This document shows positions 32,545 to 43,240 of a DNA stretch of 64,000 nt, piece by piece; the first letter of the stretch is position 1, and every line of letters begins with the position of its first letter. Source of the stretch: Hetaerina americana (lineage: Eukaryota; Arthropoda; Insecta; Odonata; Calopterygidae); NCBI GenBank assembly GCA_022747635.1, contig JAKTNV010000009.1, positions 65,998,177 to 66,062,176 on the forward strand, read 5' to 3'. The notes under the pieces were generated by a model, which saw nothing but the letters and a program-made list of their open reading frames with translations, ran no database searches and had not been told where the DNA came from. The translations under genes and the position numbers were made by a program.

Positions 32545-32960
32545 ACGTTGCGAAAGAATGTAATGAAAAGACTTGTCAAACCTTTGATATGGAGCGTGGA
32601 TTTGTACGGCGCGGATACTTGGTCGTTGAAGCAAAATTATAGACGTAGACTGAAGGTTTTTGAAACGTGGGTGTGAAGAAGCATAGAGGAAGTGAATTGG
32701 ATAAAAAGGGAAACAAACGTAAAAGTGATAAGCATGGAGAGATTGGAGAAATTCAAAGAATCGCGCTTGTAGAAAATTGGATTGGCGATGCGATGCCGAA
32801 GACTACAACAGAGGGGAGAACGTTGGGCAAACGAGGAAGAGGCAGGAATAGGATAGGGGTGTTGGATGGGATGAAGGGAGGAAGAAAGTACTCTTATATG
32901 CATACGGAGATGAAGAGGAACTTATTCCATTATGGGTTCAGATTGTAAAGAAAGTAAATG
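32545..32960 (+). pseudogene. LINE-B reverse transcriptase C-terminal region
   Basis: The plus strand reads LVKPLIWSVDLYGADTWSLK, RRLKVFETWVW, EEVNWIKRETNVKV, then after one shift VENWIGDAMPKTTTEGRTLG, KRGRGRNRIGVLDGMKGGRK and HTEMKR. This is the ordered tail of a non-LTR polyprotein common in insects: a YGxETWTLxxxxxRRxxxFExWxWRRM block, an xNWIGHxLR block and an RGRPRxxMLDDxK block. A few stops and one clear frameshift interrupt it. It is the most complete LINE-B piece here. Confidence 0.82.
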
Positions 32961-33592
32961 TGAAGAATGATTTATATTACGAGCAGGTTTTTCGATATTT
33001 TTATTCTTATGGAAAGAAAAAATTCAGCTTTCATAATTCCAATTAATGTTAACATAAATTGCAATTGTTTCTTTCGGTAATGCATATGGTAAATACCACA
33101 AACTCAAGCCTGAAAATGTCAATTTTATTCTTAACCTTATGTTAGTGTTAATTGTATTTTAAAGTTTATGTATATTATGTGAACTCTAATCATAAAATGT
33201 CACGGGAATATATTTCTCACTTCCCTACAGTTCGGTGTTGTGGTCGATTACCAGTACGAGGTCGAACCACTTTGTTTTTGTGATGATGGTGATGTATAAA
33301 GAGTTCCATTTATTGGAACAATCAAATGAAATTTTAGTTAGGCAAAGAAATTTTGTATACATTTTAGAATATTTATCAGTGCATTTTTGATACCGAATGT
33401 GATAAATATGGTAGATAACAATATTGTTTCCAGAGCCAATACGGATTGATGGCGAATGACGAGGAATAGAAAAGTCCCGTACGATATATTCCATATAGCT
33501 CAATCTTTATATTAAAAAAATAGTCCATTTTGTAAATTTTCAAATTTTGGAACTCAAGAATATAACTAAAAGAGAGCCGCCCTTTCTAAAGT
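32961..33592. other. No gene recognised
   Basis: AT-rich spacer. Nothing recognised. Confidence 0.45.
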
Positions 33593-33604
33593 CAAGAGTG
33601 ATCT

Positions 33605-33793
33605 TAATTGATTAAAAATTGGCAATTTTCCACAAACTAAAATTTATTAATATAAATATTCACAAGACAAAATAAAAACTAAATAATTATGCAAAATACA
33701 TATTTAATAAAAAATTTTATTTTGTGGAAAATTTCCAATTTTTAATTAATCATGATATTCCACCATATTACGTCTGAAAAGTCTCTTTTTATC
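33605..33793 (+). mobile_element. Foldback element, type I, copy 3
   Basis: CAAGAGT(G/C)ATCT flanks it (33593-33604, 33794-33805; 11 of 12 identical). The right end reads TCATGATATTCCACCATATT then ACGTCTGAAAAGTCTCTTTT, the complement of the left ends at 12287 and 19231. The arms TTAAAAATTGGCAATTTTCC and GGAAAATTTCCAATTTTTAA face each other. The AT-rich centre has lost the hammerhead-like core. Here the full-length arm is on the right. Confidence 0.82.
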
Positions 33794-33805
33794 CAAGAGT
33801 CATCT

Positions 33806-34255
33806 GTTTCTTACAGCATGAATAGGCTTCGACACATTCATGAAGTTTATTTACCCCACGAAAAAGCGTATTTGCTCATTTAAATGTAATTAGATACAAA
33901 TACTATTTAAGACGGTTATTTTTTAATGCTATGGGTGACGTTTACGAATAGAAAAAAAAAGATATTTGTTCAATGATGACGTAATTAAGTACAATTGCTA
34001 TTCAGACGGCTATCATTTCAAACTTAAAGGGTGAAGTCTACGAATAGCCGGCTTGAAATTCAATACCGCTCGCTTTTTGGCGATCTACCTTGACGAACCC
34101 CACACCCCCAACCCTTCCAAATCATATTTTTCACTTTCAACACCGATGAATGTTCAGGTATCTTCCTTCACCTAGCATTCCGAGCTTATTTCTCCGGGTA
34201 GGTTTCAGGGATAATTTGGGAGGGATAATTTTCGACAGTACGGGAGAAACGGGGT
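33806..34255. other. No gene recognised
   Basis: AT-rich spacer. Nothing recognised. Confidence 0.45.
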
Positions 34256-34780
34256 GTAAGCCACATTTAATGCCCCCTAACAGATTTGGGGGCAGGTGGC
34301 GTTTGGTGGGGGTGTGAAGGGAGAAGGGGATGGGAAATGAGGGAAGGGCAGTGGTTCACGAAGGCAAGGGCCGGTGTACGGGGGTTGCATAAGAGTGTGC
34401 GGGGGTGAGGGTGGGGGGTTGATCGGAAAGTAAAAAGGGGAGCTTCGGCCTCGCCCACGGGAAAAAAATGGAGGAAGGGATGGAGGAGCCCTCTCGAAAA
34501 GGGGGGAGGGAGACGTGGAGAGAGGAGAGCGTTTGGTTGCCTGGCAACGCGCTTGCAACCGACGCCGACAGGGAAAAAAAAGCTCCGACATTATTGGACG
34601 ATTTGGAGAGGGCCGATTGGTTTTGGGTGCCGGGGAATGGAATGCATCAGAGAGAGCCGTGGATGTTCCCTTTTTCTATTTTCTCCCCCTTTCCTTTCAT
34701 TTCGGACAAAGGGAGGACGTCGCACGAGTAATGCGTTCCCCAAAGGCGTCGTTTTTTTCCCTTCCTCTTTCGCCAATGCT
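34256..34780. other. GC-rich, purine-biased island
   Basis: The plus strand is G/A rich (many GGGG and GGAGG runs at 34300-34530), the opposite polarity to the 25.8 kb island. Long frames are low-complexity shadows of composition. Confidence 0.4.
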
Positions 34781-35094
34781 TTTCGAGGTGCGCGAGATGT
34801 CACGGTTGAGTTTTGCACGAGTTTGTTCAGACTCCACGTTAAAAGCTCCCATTGCCAATGGCATCAAAAAACTCTGTTTCATGCACAATTTATTAGTGGC
34901 CACTGGACAGGTCATTCCAAAGTAACGCTATATTTTCATATTATCAGCTAATATCTTCTCCGATGCGTAGGAAAAGAAACACTCTGCTATCCACAAAATA
35001 TAACTCTAATAAAAATTTAAAAATAAAAAATCGTCTTCGTTTTTCTATGAGTGAAAGGTATAAGTAATAAAAGGAGCGTTAAAGCAGAAGTTTG
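34781..35094. other. No gene recognised
   Basis: Spacer. Nothing recognised. Confidence 0.4.
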
Positions 35095-35450
35095 ATGTCA
35101 AAGGAAATGTGGTACCAAAGGAAATCAACCAATAGCAAAATGTTCGTGTAGAATATTATGCATTAATGAAGAGGATAGAAAAAGAGCAGGAGTAGAAAGA
35201 GGTCAAATGGCACGGAAATATCATGATCGGTCACATGCTGAGAGACAATGGCCAGATGAATAATATGGCAGGGGCTAAAGTGAAGATAAAAAATGCAAAG
35301 GAAGACCCTGAGAGATATGAAACAAATAAACATAGATCAAAGTAAAGAAAGACATATTTGTAGGCATGAAGAGATTCTCGGATGGTATTATCTTGGGATC
35401 TAGAAATATAGAGTGGAGATGCGTTGAATCAATCCTAAGAGAGATGACCA
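35095..35450 (+). pseudogene. Decayed LINE C-terminal region, LINE-B-like
   Basis: Ordered fragments GHMLRDNG, CKGRP and RNIEWRCVESILREM, in different frames, match the usual tail of insect non-LTR polyproteins (GHxLR, then KGRPR, then AEDRxEWRxxV). No stretch is long enough to place it in LINE-B with confidence. Confidence 0.5.
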
Positions 35451-35594
35451 GCAATGATGATGGTAATAATTTCCCACGGATGGTGGCAAACGTGACACGT
35501 AGAATTGAAAATCATTTCAAAGATCAGACTACACCTTTCAATCATTAAAAATGAACGACTCAAAGAATGCATTTGTATTTCTACCGAACTATAT

Positions 35595-35680
35595 ATATTC
35601 AGACGACCTGGGTTTCAACGCGTAGCGTCATCATCGACGCGCAGTGCCCGTTGAAACCTAAGTCATTTTAATAAATACTT
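35595..35680 (-). mobile_element. Foldback element, type III, with hammerhead-like core
   Basis: ACCGAACTATA on the left and ACCGACAACTATA on the right look like a target duplication with a 2-nt difference. The arms GACCTGGGTTTCAACG and CGTTGAAACCTAAGTC surround GCGTCATCATCGACGCGC. On the minus strand the core reads CGATGATG, hairpin ACGC/GCGT, T, GAAAC, loop CCAG, GTC. The 5' CTG of the core is not preserved, so this is a degenerate or divergent version. It lies directly before a LINE-A tail. Confidence 0.65.
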
Positions 35681-35693
35681 TACCGACAACTAT

Positions 35694-36215
35694 ACGATAC
35701 CCGGCAGGGCACCGCAAGGGCGTAGGGCGGTGGGTATTAGATCACCACTCTTGCACACTAAATCCCAATTATAACATATCTACTATTGGCCCCCATTCTA
35801 ATTCTTTCAATAGTGCTGTGACACTGCTACCTTGTTCAAAGCATCTAGTTCCAAAATTAAGCCTACCTCGTGCAGACCCCCTTATTTATTCTAACTTTTT
35901 ATTTGTTATTCCGTAACTTTCACGAATATGTTTTCCCCAGGACATATCTTTATTTATTGTTATACCCAAGTATTTTACCGATTCCACGTTTGCTATGTTG
36001 ATTCCCTGTATATATTCATATGCTGTAAGTGTTTTCGGGTGAAATACTCTTCCCCTCAAAATTTACCGAAACATTTATTCAAATTAAATTCTACCTCCCA
36101 TGTCCGGCACCACTTTTGGATTGCATTTCGATAATTAGATGAAGTCACCCTATCTTCATGACTGGATATTTCCCTATACATCACTGCATCGTCAGCAAAG
36201 AGTTAAAGTATGCTA
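35694..36215 (-). pseudogene. LINE-A copy: FADD box, thumb and tail
   Basis: From 36215 the minus strand reads FADDAVMYREI (box complement at 36188-36199), SSHED, NAIQKWCRTWEVEFNLNKC, then in shifted frames the YLGI and WGKHIRE motifs and EQGSSVTALL. The tail complement (CACCGCAAGGGCGTAGGGCG, GTGGGTATTAGATCACC) closes it at 35694. Part of the thumb is deleted. The copy is useful because it keeps the sequence that mariner-B interrupts at 29.5 kb. Confidence 0.8.
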
Positions 36216-36652
36216 GTAAACTGAGATCTTTTGGAAATACGAAGTGCATTCTTTTAATCATGGATCGCTTCCATAAAGTAACTCTGGAAACAGCATGAAT
36301 GGTGAATCAAAAATTAAGATTTTTCTTAATTTTGAGGTGAATATATGTATACAATGTATGTAAAATTATCCAAATATCCAAATTCTGATCTTGGTAGCTA
36401 CCAGTACAGTACGATATCTGAGTAAGATATACTTCTCTACGCACGCTGCTAAATACTAGGATAATGATTAATATAAAACAAGAGAACCCAAATAGAAAAA
36501 AATCCCGATAACTTACACCCCTGCTGACAAATGTCATTTTTTTTCATTTAATTTTTATATCGAATTTAATTTTCCTTTGACGTGAGAAATGGCATAAATT
36601 AATGAACTTAATTAAGCTTCTGACCAAGCATCTTTTCCATATACATCTTTTG
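36216..36652. other. No gene recognised
   Basis: AT-rich spacer. Nothing recognised. Confidence 0.45.
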
Positions 36653-36870
36653 GGGTCGTGCCAGTTGAGTTGAGTGTTGGACTACTGACCGGAGAGCCCG
36701 GGTTCGTTTCGCGAAGACGTCTCTGGACACCCTCAGCTTCGCCTAAGATGTGTCATATTTCGGGTACCAGGTCTTTCTGGGATAGGTGGCACAGAGAAAG
36801 TAACTAGCCCCCCTTATTACTGTGATATTTTAACGTCTTTTGCCTCAGTACTAGTCGAGCTCTCTCCCCT
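36653..36870 (+). repeat. SINE-A copy
   Basis: The tRNA-like head has GAGTGTTGGACTACTGACCG and a B box CCCGGGTTCGTTTC. The body has TTTCGGGTACCAGGTCTTTC, TGGGATAGGTGGCACAG and TAACTAGCCCCCCTT, matching the 57061 copy box by box. It is RNA polymerase III-derived and non-coding. Confidence 0.75.
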
Positions 36871-36900
36871 CGCATTTCATACCATATCTTCGAGTATGTA

Positions 36901-37020
36901 CAAATTGAGTAGCTTCAGGCGTGATGTGGTGGAAGTCGAACATAACGAATAACTGTTTGAAGCACTTTTCCACTTGATATCAACTATCAAGTGGAAAAGT
37001 GCTTCAATCAGTTATTCGTT
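36901..37020 (-). mobile_element. Foldback element, compact, with near-perfect 35-bp arms
   Basis: CG(A/G)GTATGTA flanks it (36891-36900 and 37021-37030). The left end carries GCTTCAGGCGTGATGTGGTG then GAAGTCGAAC, the terminus shared with type I. The arms AACTGTTTGAAGCACTTTTC and GAAAAGTGCTTCAATCAGTT meet across a 5-nt loop. No hammerhead-like core remains. The terminal box ties it to the others, while the short palindrome would make a very stable hairpin. Confidence 0.78.
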
Positions 37021-37546
37021 CGGGTATGTAGTTATAGATCCGTAGTTCGTAGAGTCTTTATGTGTTATTGCCATCTCTCTTATATCTTTATTGGTTCAAT
37101 TGATGAATTTCATGACACCTTTGATATGGAATTTACCTTCTTACCGTATTGATACCGTTAAACTCACGAAGTGCACACCGGTTCTCCCTTTCTTTGTAAA
37201 TTTTCCATGTCCCCACTTTTTGTCTTCAATCACGCTTCTTCCACCTTATTATTCTTCTGTTGCAGTTTATTATTTACCCAAATTAATGTATCTTATTTTA
37301 ATATAAAATAGTGTACAAAAATATTTAACACAACTAAAATGGTTTTCAAATGTTTTATAACATAAATAATTTAGTCTTTTTTAATATTTTATTTTTTGTC
37401 CGTTAAGCAATGACTACTGTATTTAAAAAGACTCATAATTTAAATCTGAAGAGGAAAACACTATAACTCACTATGATATTACCAAATAGAGAATTTTGAT
37501 AACATAAATAATATCAATATGAATTTAATAAACTTGAATTCACTCG

Positions 37547-37779
37547 ATGAATCTAACAGTTTCAGGCTTAACTTGGTGGAATTCTTTCATGGTGAGGTGA
37601 AAGAAAGAGAAAAAACAACTTTGCACTTCCACACACTTTTTTAATATAACACGACCATGGTTTCGATGCTGCGCATCATCTTCAGGTGAAGATGATGCGC
37701 AGCATCGAAACCATGGTCGTATTATATTAAAAAAGTGTGTGGAAGTGCAAAGTTGTTTTTTCTCTTTCTTTCACCTCAC
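37547..37779 (-). mobile_element. Foldback element with hammerhead-like cores in both arms
   Basis: A perfect 14-bp repeat CTTGAATTCACTCG lies at 37533-37546 and 37780-37793. The left end shows ACAGTTTCAGGCTTAACTTG then GTGGAATTCTTTCATGG. Arms of about 95 bp (for example AAAACAACTTTGCACTTCCA and its complement) are almost perfect, so the copy is young. The right arm stops at the target duplication before the terminal box. Core order and the downstream boxes match the PLE-1 end. Confidence 0.87.
37653..37685 (-). ncRNA. Hammerhead-like ribozyme motif
   Basis: Minus strand: CTGAAGA (complement TCTTCAG at 37679-37685), T, perfect hairpin GATGC-GCA-GCATC, GAAAC (GTTTC at 37660-37664), loop CATG, GTC (complement at 37653-37655). 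The opposite arm has the same hairpin but GTGAAGA in place of CTGAAGA, so only the minus-strand arm keeps the full core. Confidence 0.52.
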
Positions 37780-37793
37780 CTTGAATTCACTCG

Positions 37794-38812
37794 TTCACAC
37801 TTACATCGCTCGCCTTATGAATATAGTATTTTGAAGCACCCGTTTCTCCTTAAACTGAATAGAAGTGAGGAAAGCATACTAAGCGACGTGCAATGAATCC
37901 AAAATTATGGAAATGTGTTCTCGCTTTGTCATTTTTTCCACATAGTAAGCATCATATTGTAGATTAATTTACTACAACTACAAAAGCTTCGTAATGTTTT
38001 AAGACATAAACCTTTATTTCATCCATATCTCCGATGAATGTTCCGACGTATTCCTAAATCTATAATTTTCAGTTCTGGAAGAAAACGGCTTTCAGATTTG
38101 ATATTCGGAATTTCAAATTGATGCATTCTTTGATATATCCTGTCAAATTTGTACTAATTCGTTTCGAAGTCAATAATAGCGGATGTGGAAGGACTGTAGA
38201 AAAATAAGGCAACCCCTTGGCGATTAGCACAGCTTGAATTGTATTCTGATTCTTCAATGATTTTTTAATGTTTTCTTGTTGATTTACTGGTCTATAGTTT
38301 CGTTTTCGGCTTTCGATATCCCTTTATTTTCGCCCCAACTAATGTTCCCTCATTTTATTCCCCATTCGCCTTTCCTTTTTTTTCCAATTGAATCCGAACT
38401 CACATTTCATTGCGACCATGTTCTCCAGAGGAACTAAACATTTTACGTTGCTCATAAACCTTGTCTAAATTATATTTCTCTTAATCATTGGGAATTATTC
38501 ACGCATACCTGCGCTCTATTGCTGTGCTTAAACCAAGTGATAATTGTGACTAAACATGATGGTTTTTCTCCCCGCGACCATTCCTTTATCATAGACGGAC
38601 ACATCCTACTTCATTCCCATCTCTTCCTTCATTCACCATGCGTTCCATTTCACCATAACTGTCAAGTATTTGCTTCCAGGATCAGCCGCAATAGTTTCCT
38701 CTAATTGGTTATTTGTCGTATTTCTCCCCCCCATTATGATTCCTTGTTGACATGTAGGCATTATAAATGACCAAGCTATTTCCTACAGTTTTTAACATCT
38801 ACTAATGATATT
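37794..38812. other. No gene recognised
   Basis: AT-rich spacer. Nothing confident; LINE endonuclease continuation on the minus strand below 38813 is possible but unreadable. Confidence 0.4.
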
Positions 38813-38965
38813 CTATCACTCACCTGATCTATATTTATACAGCCCTAATACATCTATGTTTCCTCTCTCCATCTCCCGTTTTATATTTTGTAATTTCCCT
38901 ATCCTCAGCGTCGTCTTAATATTCGAAATCACTGTTGTAACTGCTTTTTTCTTATGGTGCATCTT
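38813..38965 (-). pseudogene. LINE endonuclease N-terminal remnant
   Basis: The minus strand reads KTTLRIGKLQNIKREMERGN then IDVLGLYKYRSGE. This matches the beginning of apurinic-type LINE endonucleases, where a TWNVRTL box is followed by REMxRxxIDILGxxExRW. The TWNVRTL box itself is deleted between RIG and KLQN. It might belong to LINE-B, but the parts do not overlap. Confidence 0.55.
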
Positions 38966-39119
38966 TTTAGCTGTTGTTGCTGCCGATTTTTCTTTGTAAG
39001 AATTCCATATGATTACGACCGCGGAAGCCTTACCTTTCCCGCTGTCGGGCCAGATACATGTTTCAATTGGCCGGGGATCGTAGTTGCCAGGACTCATCAA
39101 TATCAATGTGCCCATCACA

Positions 39120-39400
39120 TTTTCTTGGGATAAATAATTAAGATGATATCCCGTTGCCTTCCTCAATTGTGTTTTTATATGAAACCGTCCCTCAAATGGA
39201 CACCCTACTGGACTAGACACATTTGTATTCTCCGCACGGAGAAACCGATGCTGCGGGGAGTACCTCCAGCCTGGCTTTTTTACCCTTCCCCTACCAGGTG
39301 CAAATATTGTTGCTCCCGCCAGCACAGCTCTAAGGGGCATCAGCATCCACGATCCCTTCCACAAAATCAAGGCTATAGTCAATGGGAAGAGATTTTAATT
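39120..39400. repeat. Unclassified dispersed repeat, copy 1
   Basis: TTTATATGAAACCGTCCCTC, AAATGGACACCCTACTGGAC and TAGACACAT correspond to TTAATATGAAACCATCACTC, AAATACCCCCCTACTGAGGT and CAGACGCCT at about 55520. Two diverged copies in one window indicate a moderately abundant family of unknown type. The overlapping minus-strand frame has no recognised domain here. Confidence 0.5.
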
Positions 39401-39929
39401 TGTTCATTTAATAAGATTGCCTTAAATGCCGTTATTTTAATGGCTAAATACGGTTATATGGGATCTTAATTTTTTTCAACGAGTTTTATTTCCAGAATTT
39501 AGTTATCCGTGAAAATGTTCCCATTCCTACCCCACTTTGGCTAAGTTAACCTCTTCCCCGACCAAAACAAGAGGGCATGGGAGTTTGCACTTATTCCTCT
39601 CATTTGGTTATATATTGCCATTATTGTTATTATCGTTCGTACACTGCCATCAGTCAATATAAAAACATTTTTCACTCTGGATTGGATTTAAAAAAATCAC
39701 CCTTCTTGATTTCAGTTTCGCGTTAGTGAAAGCATGGGAGAGAAAGGATATCGTGGCAGGTTGCGAAACAATAATACCGCCGAATATTTACCGACGAAAC
39801 TGCCAATACCCCCATCATACAGGTACCTGTAATACCTTCAAGTCGGAAAATTTTCGGCCCCCAGTTGTACGCCGTCGTCGCCGAGATATGAACGTCGACC
39901 GTGTTTTTGCTTTCCCTTCATCCGGACGG
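39401..39929. other. No gene recognised
   Basis: Spacer. Nothing recognised. Confidence 0.4.
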
Positions 39930-40370
39930 AATTAATTGAAGCAGGGTGGGGGGGTTGGATGAAGGGGAGGTCGGAAGAGGAGAAAGGGGGAGAGAGCCAA
40001 ACGTTCCCCCTCCCTCGCACCCCGCTCCCCGCCCTCCGCCTCACGTCCGCCCTCCGTCCCCCCCTCCCGTACCCCTTCTCGATTGGATCCCTTCCCCTAC
40101 CCCCCTCATCTCCTCCCAGGACCGGAGGAGAATGCCGAGTTATCGAACTGTCTCGGGGTAGCATTTCCAATAATGTAACAATACGCCCCGTGTCCAGGTG
40201 CTTTCTCTCTCTCTCGCTGCAGCAATTAAATTCGGGGGGGTGGGAGAAGGGGGTTGTGTGTCTCGTTTGCAGGGGCCTTCGGAGGGGTGAGTTGCGGAGG
40301 GAGTTGATTCCCTTAGCCTTACCCATAAATCCCTTCCTCCCCTCCAATGCCAATTTCTGTGTTCCGGACC
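39930..40370. other. GC-rich island
   Basis: A G-rich start (39940-39990) turns into a C-rich tract (40005-40130), giving opposed purine and pyrimidine halves that could pair or form triplex. Frames are compositional. Confidence 0.4.
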
Positions 40371-40916
40371 GACGGTAAAGGGATTTTTCCTCGTGCTCCT
40401 CGGATTACATGGAATGATGAAGGTTCTTTTTAAGGTTTAATCTCCCCTAGAGTCGTGCGTGGCGGCGTAATAGCACGCAGTGACTAGGATTGCCGTACGG
40501 AGAATGGAGAGCGTTGGAAGGACTTGAACCGTGGTAGCTAATTCTCTCTGGAGTGGAAAATTACGATTCAAATTGCCCCAAGTAGGTACTGTATCCCGAA
40601 GGTAAGGATTGCTACGAGCGCGTTTATGGGGGATTAATTAATTGACTGTGATTGCAACGGGAAATCCTAATTACCTCTAGGTCTTTTCCGTTAGAGTATA
40701 ATGTTGCTTGTGCTTCAAATGCAGCCATTCTCTTATTTCGAGTGTCTACCCATCAGTGGCAATATTGTCAATGGGCAATGAGAAGAAGGCAATGATAAAT
40801 TATGTATAATATAGAGAGGTGCACAATGTTATAATAGAAACAAACTGGGGTAAGATGAGGATATTGTTACCATAAATTCATTTCTTGTAAAAGCCACTCC
40901 ATTTTAGATAATTGGT
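40371..40916. other. No gene recognised
   Basis: Spacer. Nothing recognised. Confidence 0.4.

Positions 40917-40943
<27 letters not shown>
40917..40943. repeat. (TA)n microsatellite
   Basis: About 13 TA units just upstream of a foldback element. Confidence 0.85.
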
Positions 40944-40948
<5 letters not shown>

Positions 40949-40977
40949 GAAGTGTTAATATAACATGGTTTTAGGCT

Positions 40978-41150
40978 ATGAGAGTAAAAAGAAACTTAAA
41001 ATTTCCACCAAAAAGATTTAATATTTCACGACCATGGTTTCGATGCTGCGCAGCATATTAAATGAAATATTAAATCTTTTTGATGGAAATGTTAGGTTTC
41101 TTTTTACTCTCATAATGAAGGAATTCCACAAAGTTAAACATGAAATTGTT
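40978..41150 (+). mobile_element. Foldback element with partly deleted hammerhead-like core
   Basis: A perfect 13-bp repeat ATGGTTTTAGGCT lies at 40965-40977 and 41151-41163. The arms GAGAGTAAAAAGAAAC and GTTTCTTTTTACTCTC, with AAAAAGATTTAATATTTCA and TGAAATATTAAATCTTTTT, face each other. The right end GAATTCCACAAAGTTAAACA then TGAAATTG is the terminal box, so the full arm is on the right. The left arm keeps CACGACCATGGTTTCGATGC (minus-strand GAAAC and half the hairpin), but the CTGAAGA half is deleted in the centre. Confidence 0.82.
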
Positions 41151-41163
41151 ATGGTTTTAGGCT

Positions 41164-43190
41164 TCAAGGTTAGGGAGAATACGATTATATGTATTTTTTG
41201 TTTTTATCATGTGATCAATGAGAAAAGAAGAAGATATTGTGTTATTAAACATAAATACTTATTATCAAAGGAAAAAAAATCATTTAAAATTAATAAAGAA
41301 AAGATAAAAATTTCGTTTCGGAAAGAAAAAATGTCATGTAGTTTAAATAGGTCACAGTTAAAATCTTTGAGTGAGGGAAAATTATTTTTATCGCATAATG
41401 CCTAACCACAACATACGTTTATCATTTATACGTGTATCAGGAAAATTGAATCAAAAGGTTTTTCGAATTTCCTTATAAGATATGTACAAGGTAGCATTTA
41501 CATAAAAATGTAATCACTATAAATGAATGAAAATTCATTAATGCCAAGTTCATTGATCAAATCAAAATTGGTCTACCAAATTATGAAGCCTTGTTATTAG
41601 AAGTTAAGAAAAGTGTTTGAAATACATTTCAATCTATGAGTTTTTATACACGAGTATTGACATTCTGGCACATGCATACTCGTATAAGTAGACATTATTT
41701 TATATAATATTATCACCAAAAATTAATGAGAATTAAATAAAAGGAAAGGAATTAAAGAACCATGGACTCATTTTATTGAAGTGGATGAGAAGTGGAAATG
41801 CAGTGTTAGAGAAGAATTATGAAACGTAACGGACGGAGCGGATCACTAGTGAATGGAAGGTCATGGAAGAGAAATGGAAGGAATTATTCGGCTAAAAAAA
41901 CTATAAGAAGATGAAGAGAAACGTTCATTCGGTATTCTTAGAAGCATAACGGCTGCCAGTTTGAGAAACAACATGCAAAAAGGGTGGATGAGGTTAAACC
42001 CTCTCTAGTTCTAGATAAATGGGAAATGTAGAAGATGATGAGAAAATGTACCAAGCTATGCAGGGATGAAAAAGACCAGCGGCTTTGAGTTTGGAGAGGG
42101 GAGTTGCAGAATTACAATTTTAGAATTGACACGTTGAATGCACTTGCAAAAACATTTTTTAAAGGTTCTGTTCCTGTTCCGAATCCTGCTGGATGCTTGT
42201 TTATACTATATTTTTAGCAGGTTCATGAAGTTTCTGTTTTCAGGAAAAGGACACAACCTCAGATATGAAGTGCGTAGAGTTCAAATACGAGTTACTCTAT
42301 TTTCAAAAATATTAGACAATTTCAGCCATTTTATGCTTGATACAACGTAGGTATTCAAATTATTGTCACATGTTTATAATATGGACGTAGACATTTTGCA
42401 ATAATTTAATTTCACCCTCCAATGTAAGCTTGCAGTTGCAGTTAATAAGTCCCTTCATTTTTATAAATGAACATAGTTTTTTTGCCTATTTTAATACGTT
42501 CTGGAAATCAGGAAATTGTATTTTATTTTTACGCGTTAGACCGCATTTTTATTTCCTTATTTTATCATGTGTGATATATTTTCATTGTGCCATTACAGAT
42601 AAATTAATTAATTCGTTTCTTCTTAGATTTACATTTTTATTCGATGTTTTTTTCAAATGGCATAATCTCTATGTTTGATAGTTCCAGTGTCCTCAATAGC
42701 AGATTTTTACCCCTTGTGATACTCAGCAGGCTTTATTAGAATCAATAATATTGCTGGTTTGCACAAAAAATCAATTTTTTTGAATAATGGAATAATTTAT
42801 TTCATCGGAAAGTATATCTCCTCCGAAATGACAACTCATATTCAACTTTGCTTGACTGCAATCGTCGAATCCTCTCAAAGGTGCTTCTTGCCTGAAAGAA
42901 ACTGCTTCATCTTAACATTTACGGAAAGAAAGATTTTTATGAATGAAATATGAGCAAATGACGCATGATTTTGTATATTTATATTCAAATCATAAAATTG
43001 AAGTGCATTAAGCATTGAAAAAAAATAATTTAAATTCATCTGAAGGATAATCGGCGAGGAAATAAGTATACATTTTCGGATAGCGAGATCATGTTATTAT
43101 TAATCCTTAGGATTCCGCGACGTCTATCTAATAAAGGATCCTTCACGAGATCATGCTTCATCCATGCTGCCTTTTCATCGATTTCGCGAG
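41164..43190. other. No gene recognised; strongly AT-rich
   Basis: Two kilobases of AT-rich DNA. No domain or repeat was recognised. Confidence 0.45.
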
Positions 43191-43196
43191 ATCATA

Positions 43197-43235
43197 AAGG
43201 GTCCATGCTGCTTCCAAGAAGCAGCATGGACCCTT
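43197..43235. repeat. Perfect 18-bp hairpin with 3-nt loop
   Basis: Arms AAGGGTCCATGCTGCTTC (43197-43214) and GAAGCAGCATGGACCCTT (43218-43235) pair perfectly around CAA. A related half-site, CATGCTTCATCCATGCTGCC, lies 45 bp upstream. No U tract or coding region follows. It could be a small foldback insertion, or a fossil of the double-arm elements described elsewhere. Confidence 0.85.
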
Positions 43236-43240
43236 CACGA

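Noticed and set aside
36901..37020. Rho-independent terminator or miRNA precursor
   Set aside because: The context is eukaryotic. Flanking direct repeats and the shared terminal box make it a foldback insertion.
38816..39382. 188-codon minus-strand frame as one gene
   Set aside because: Only its last 45 or so codons resemble a LINE endonuclease. The first part overlaps an unrelated dispersed repeat, so it is a fusion of debris.
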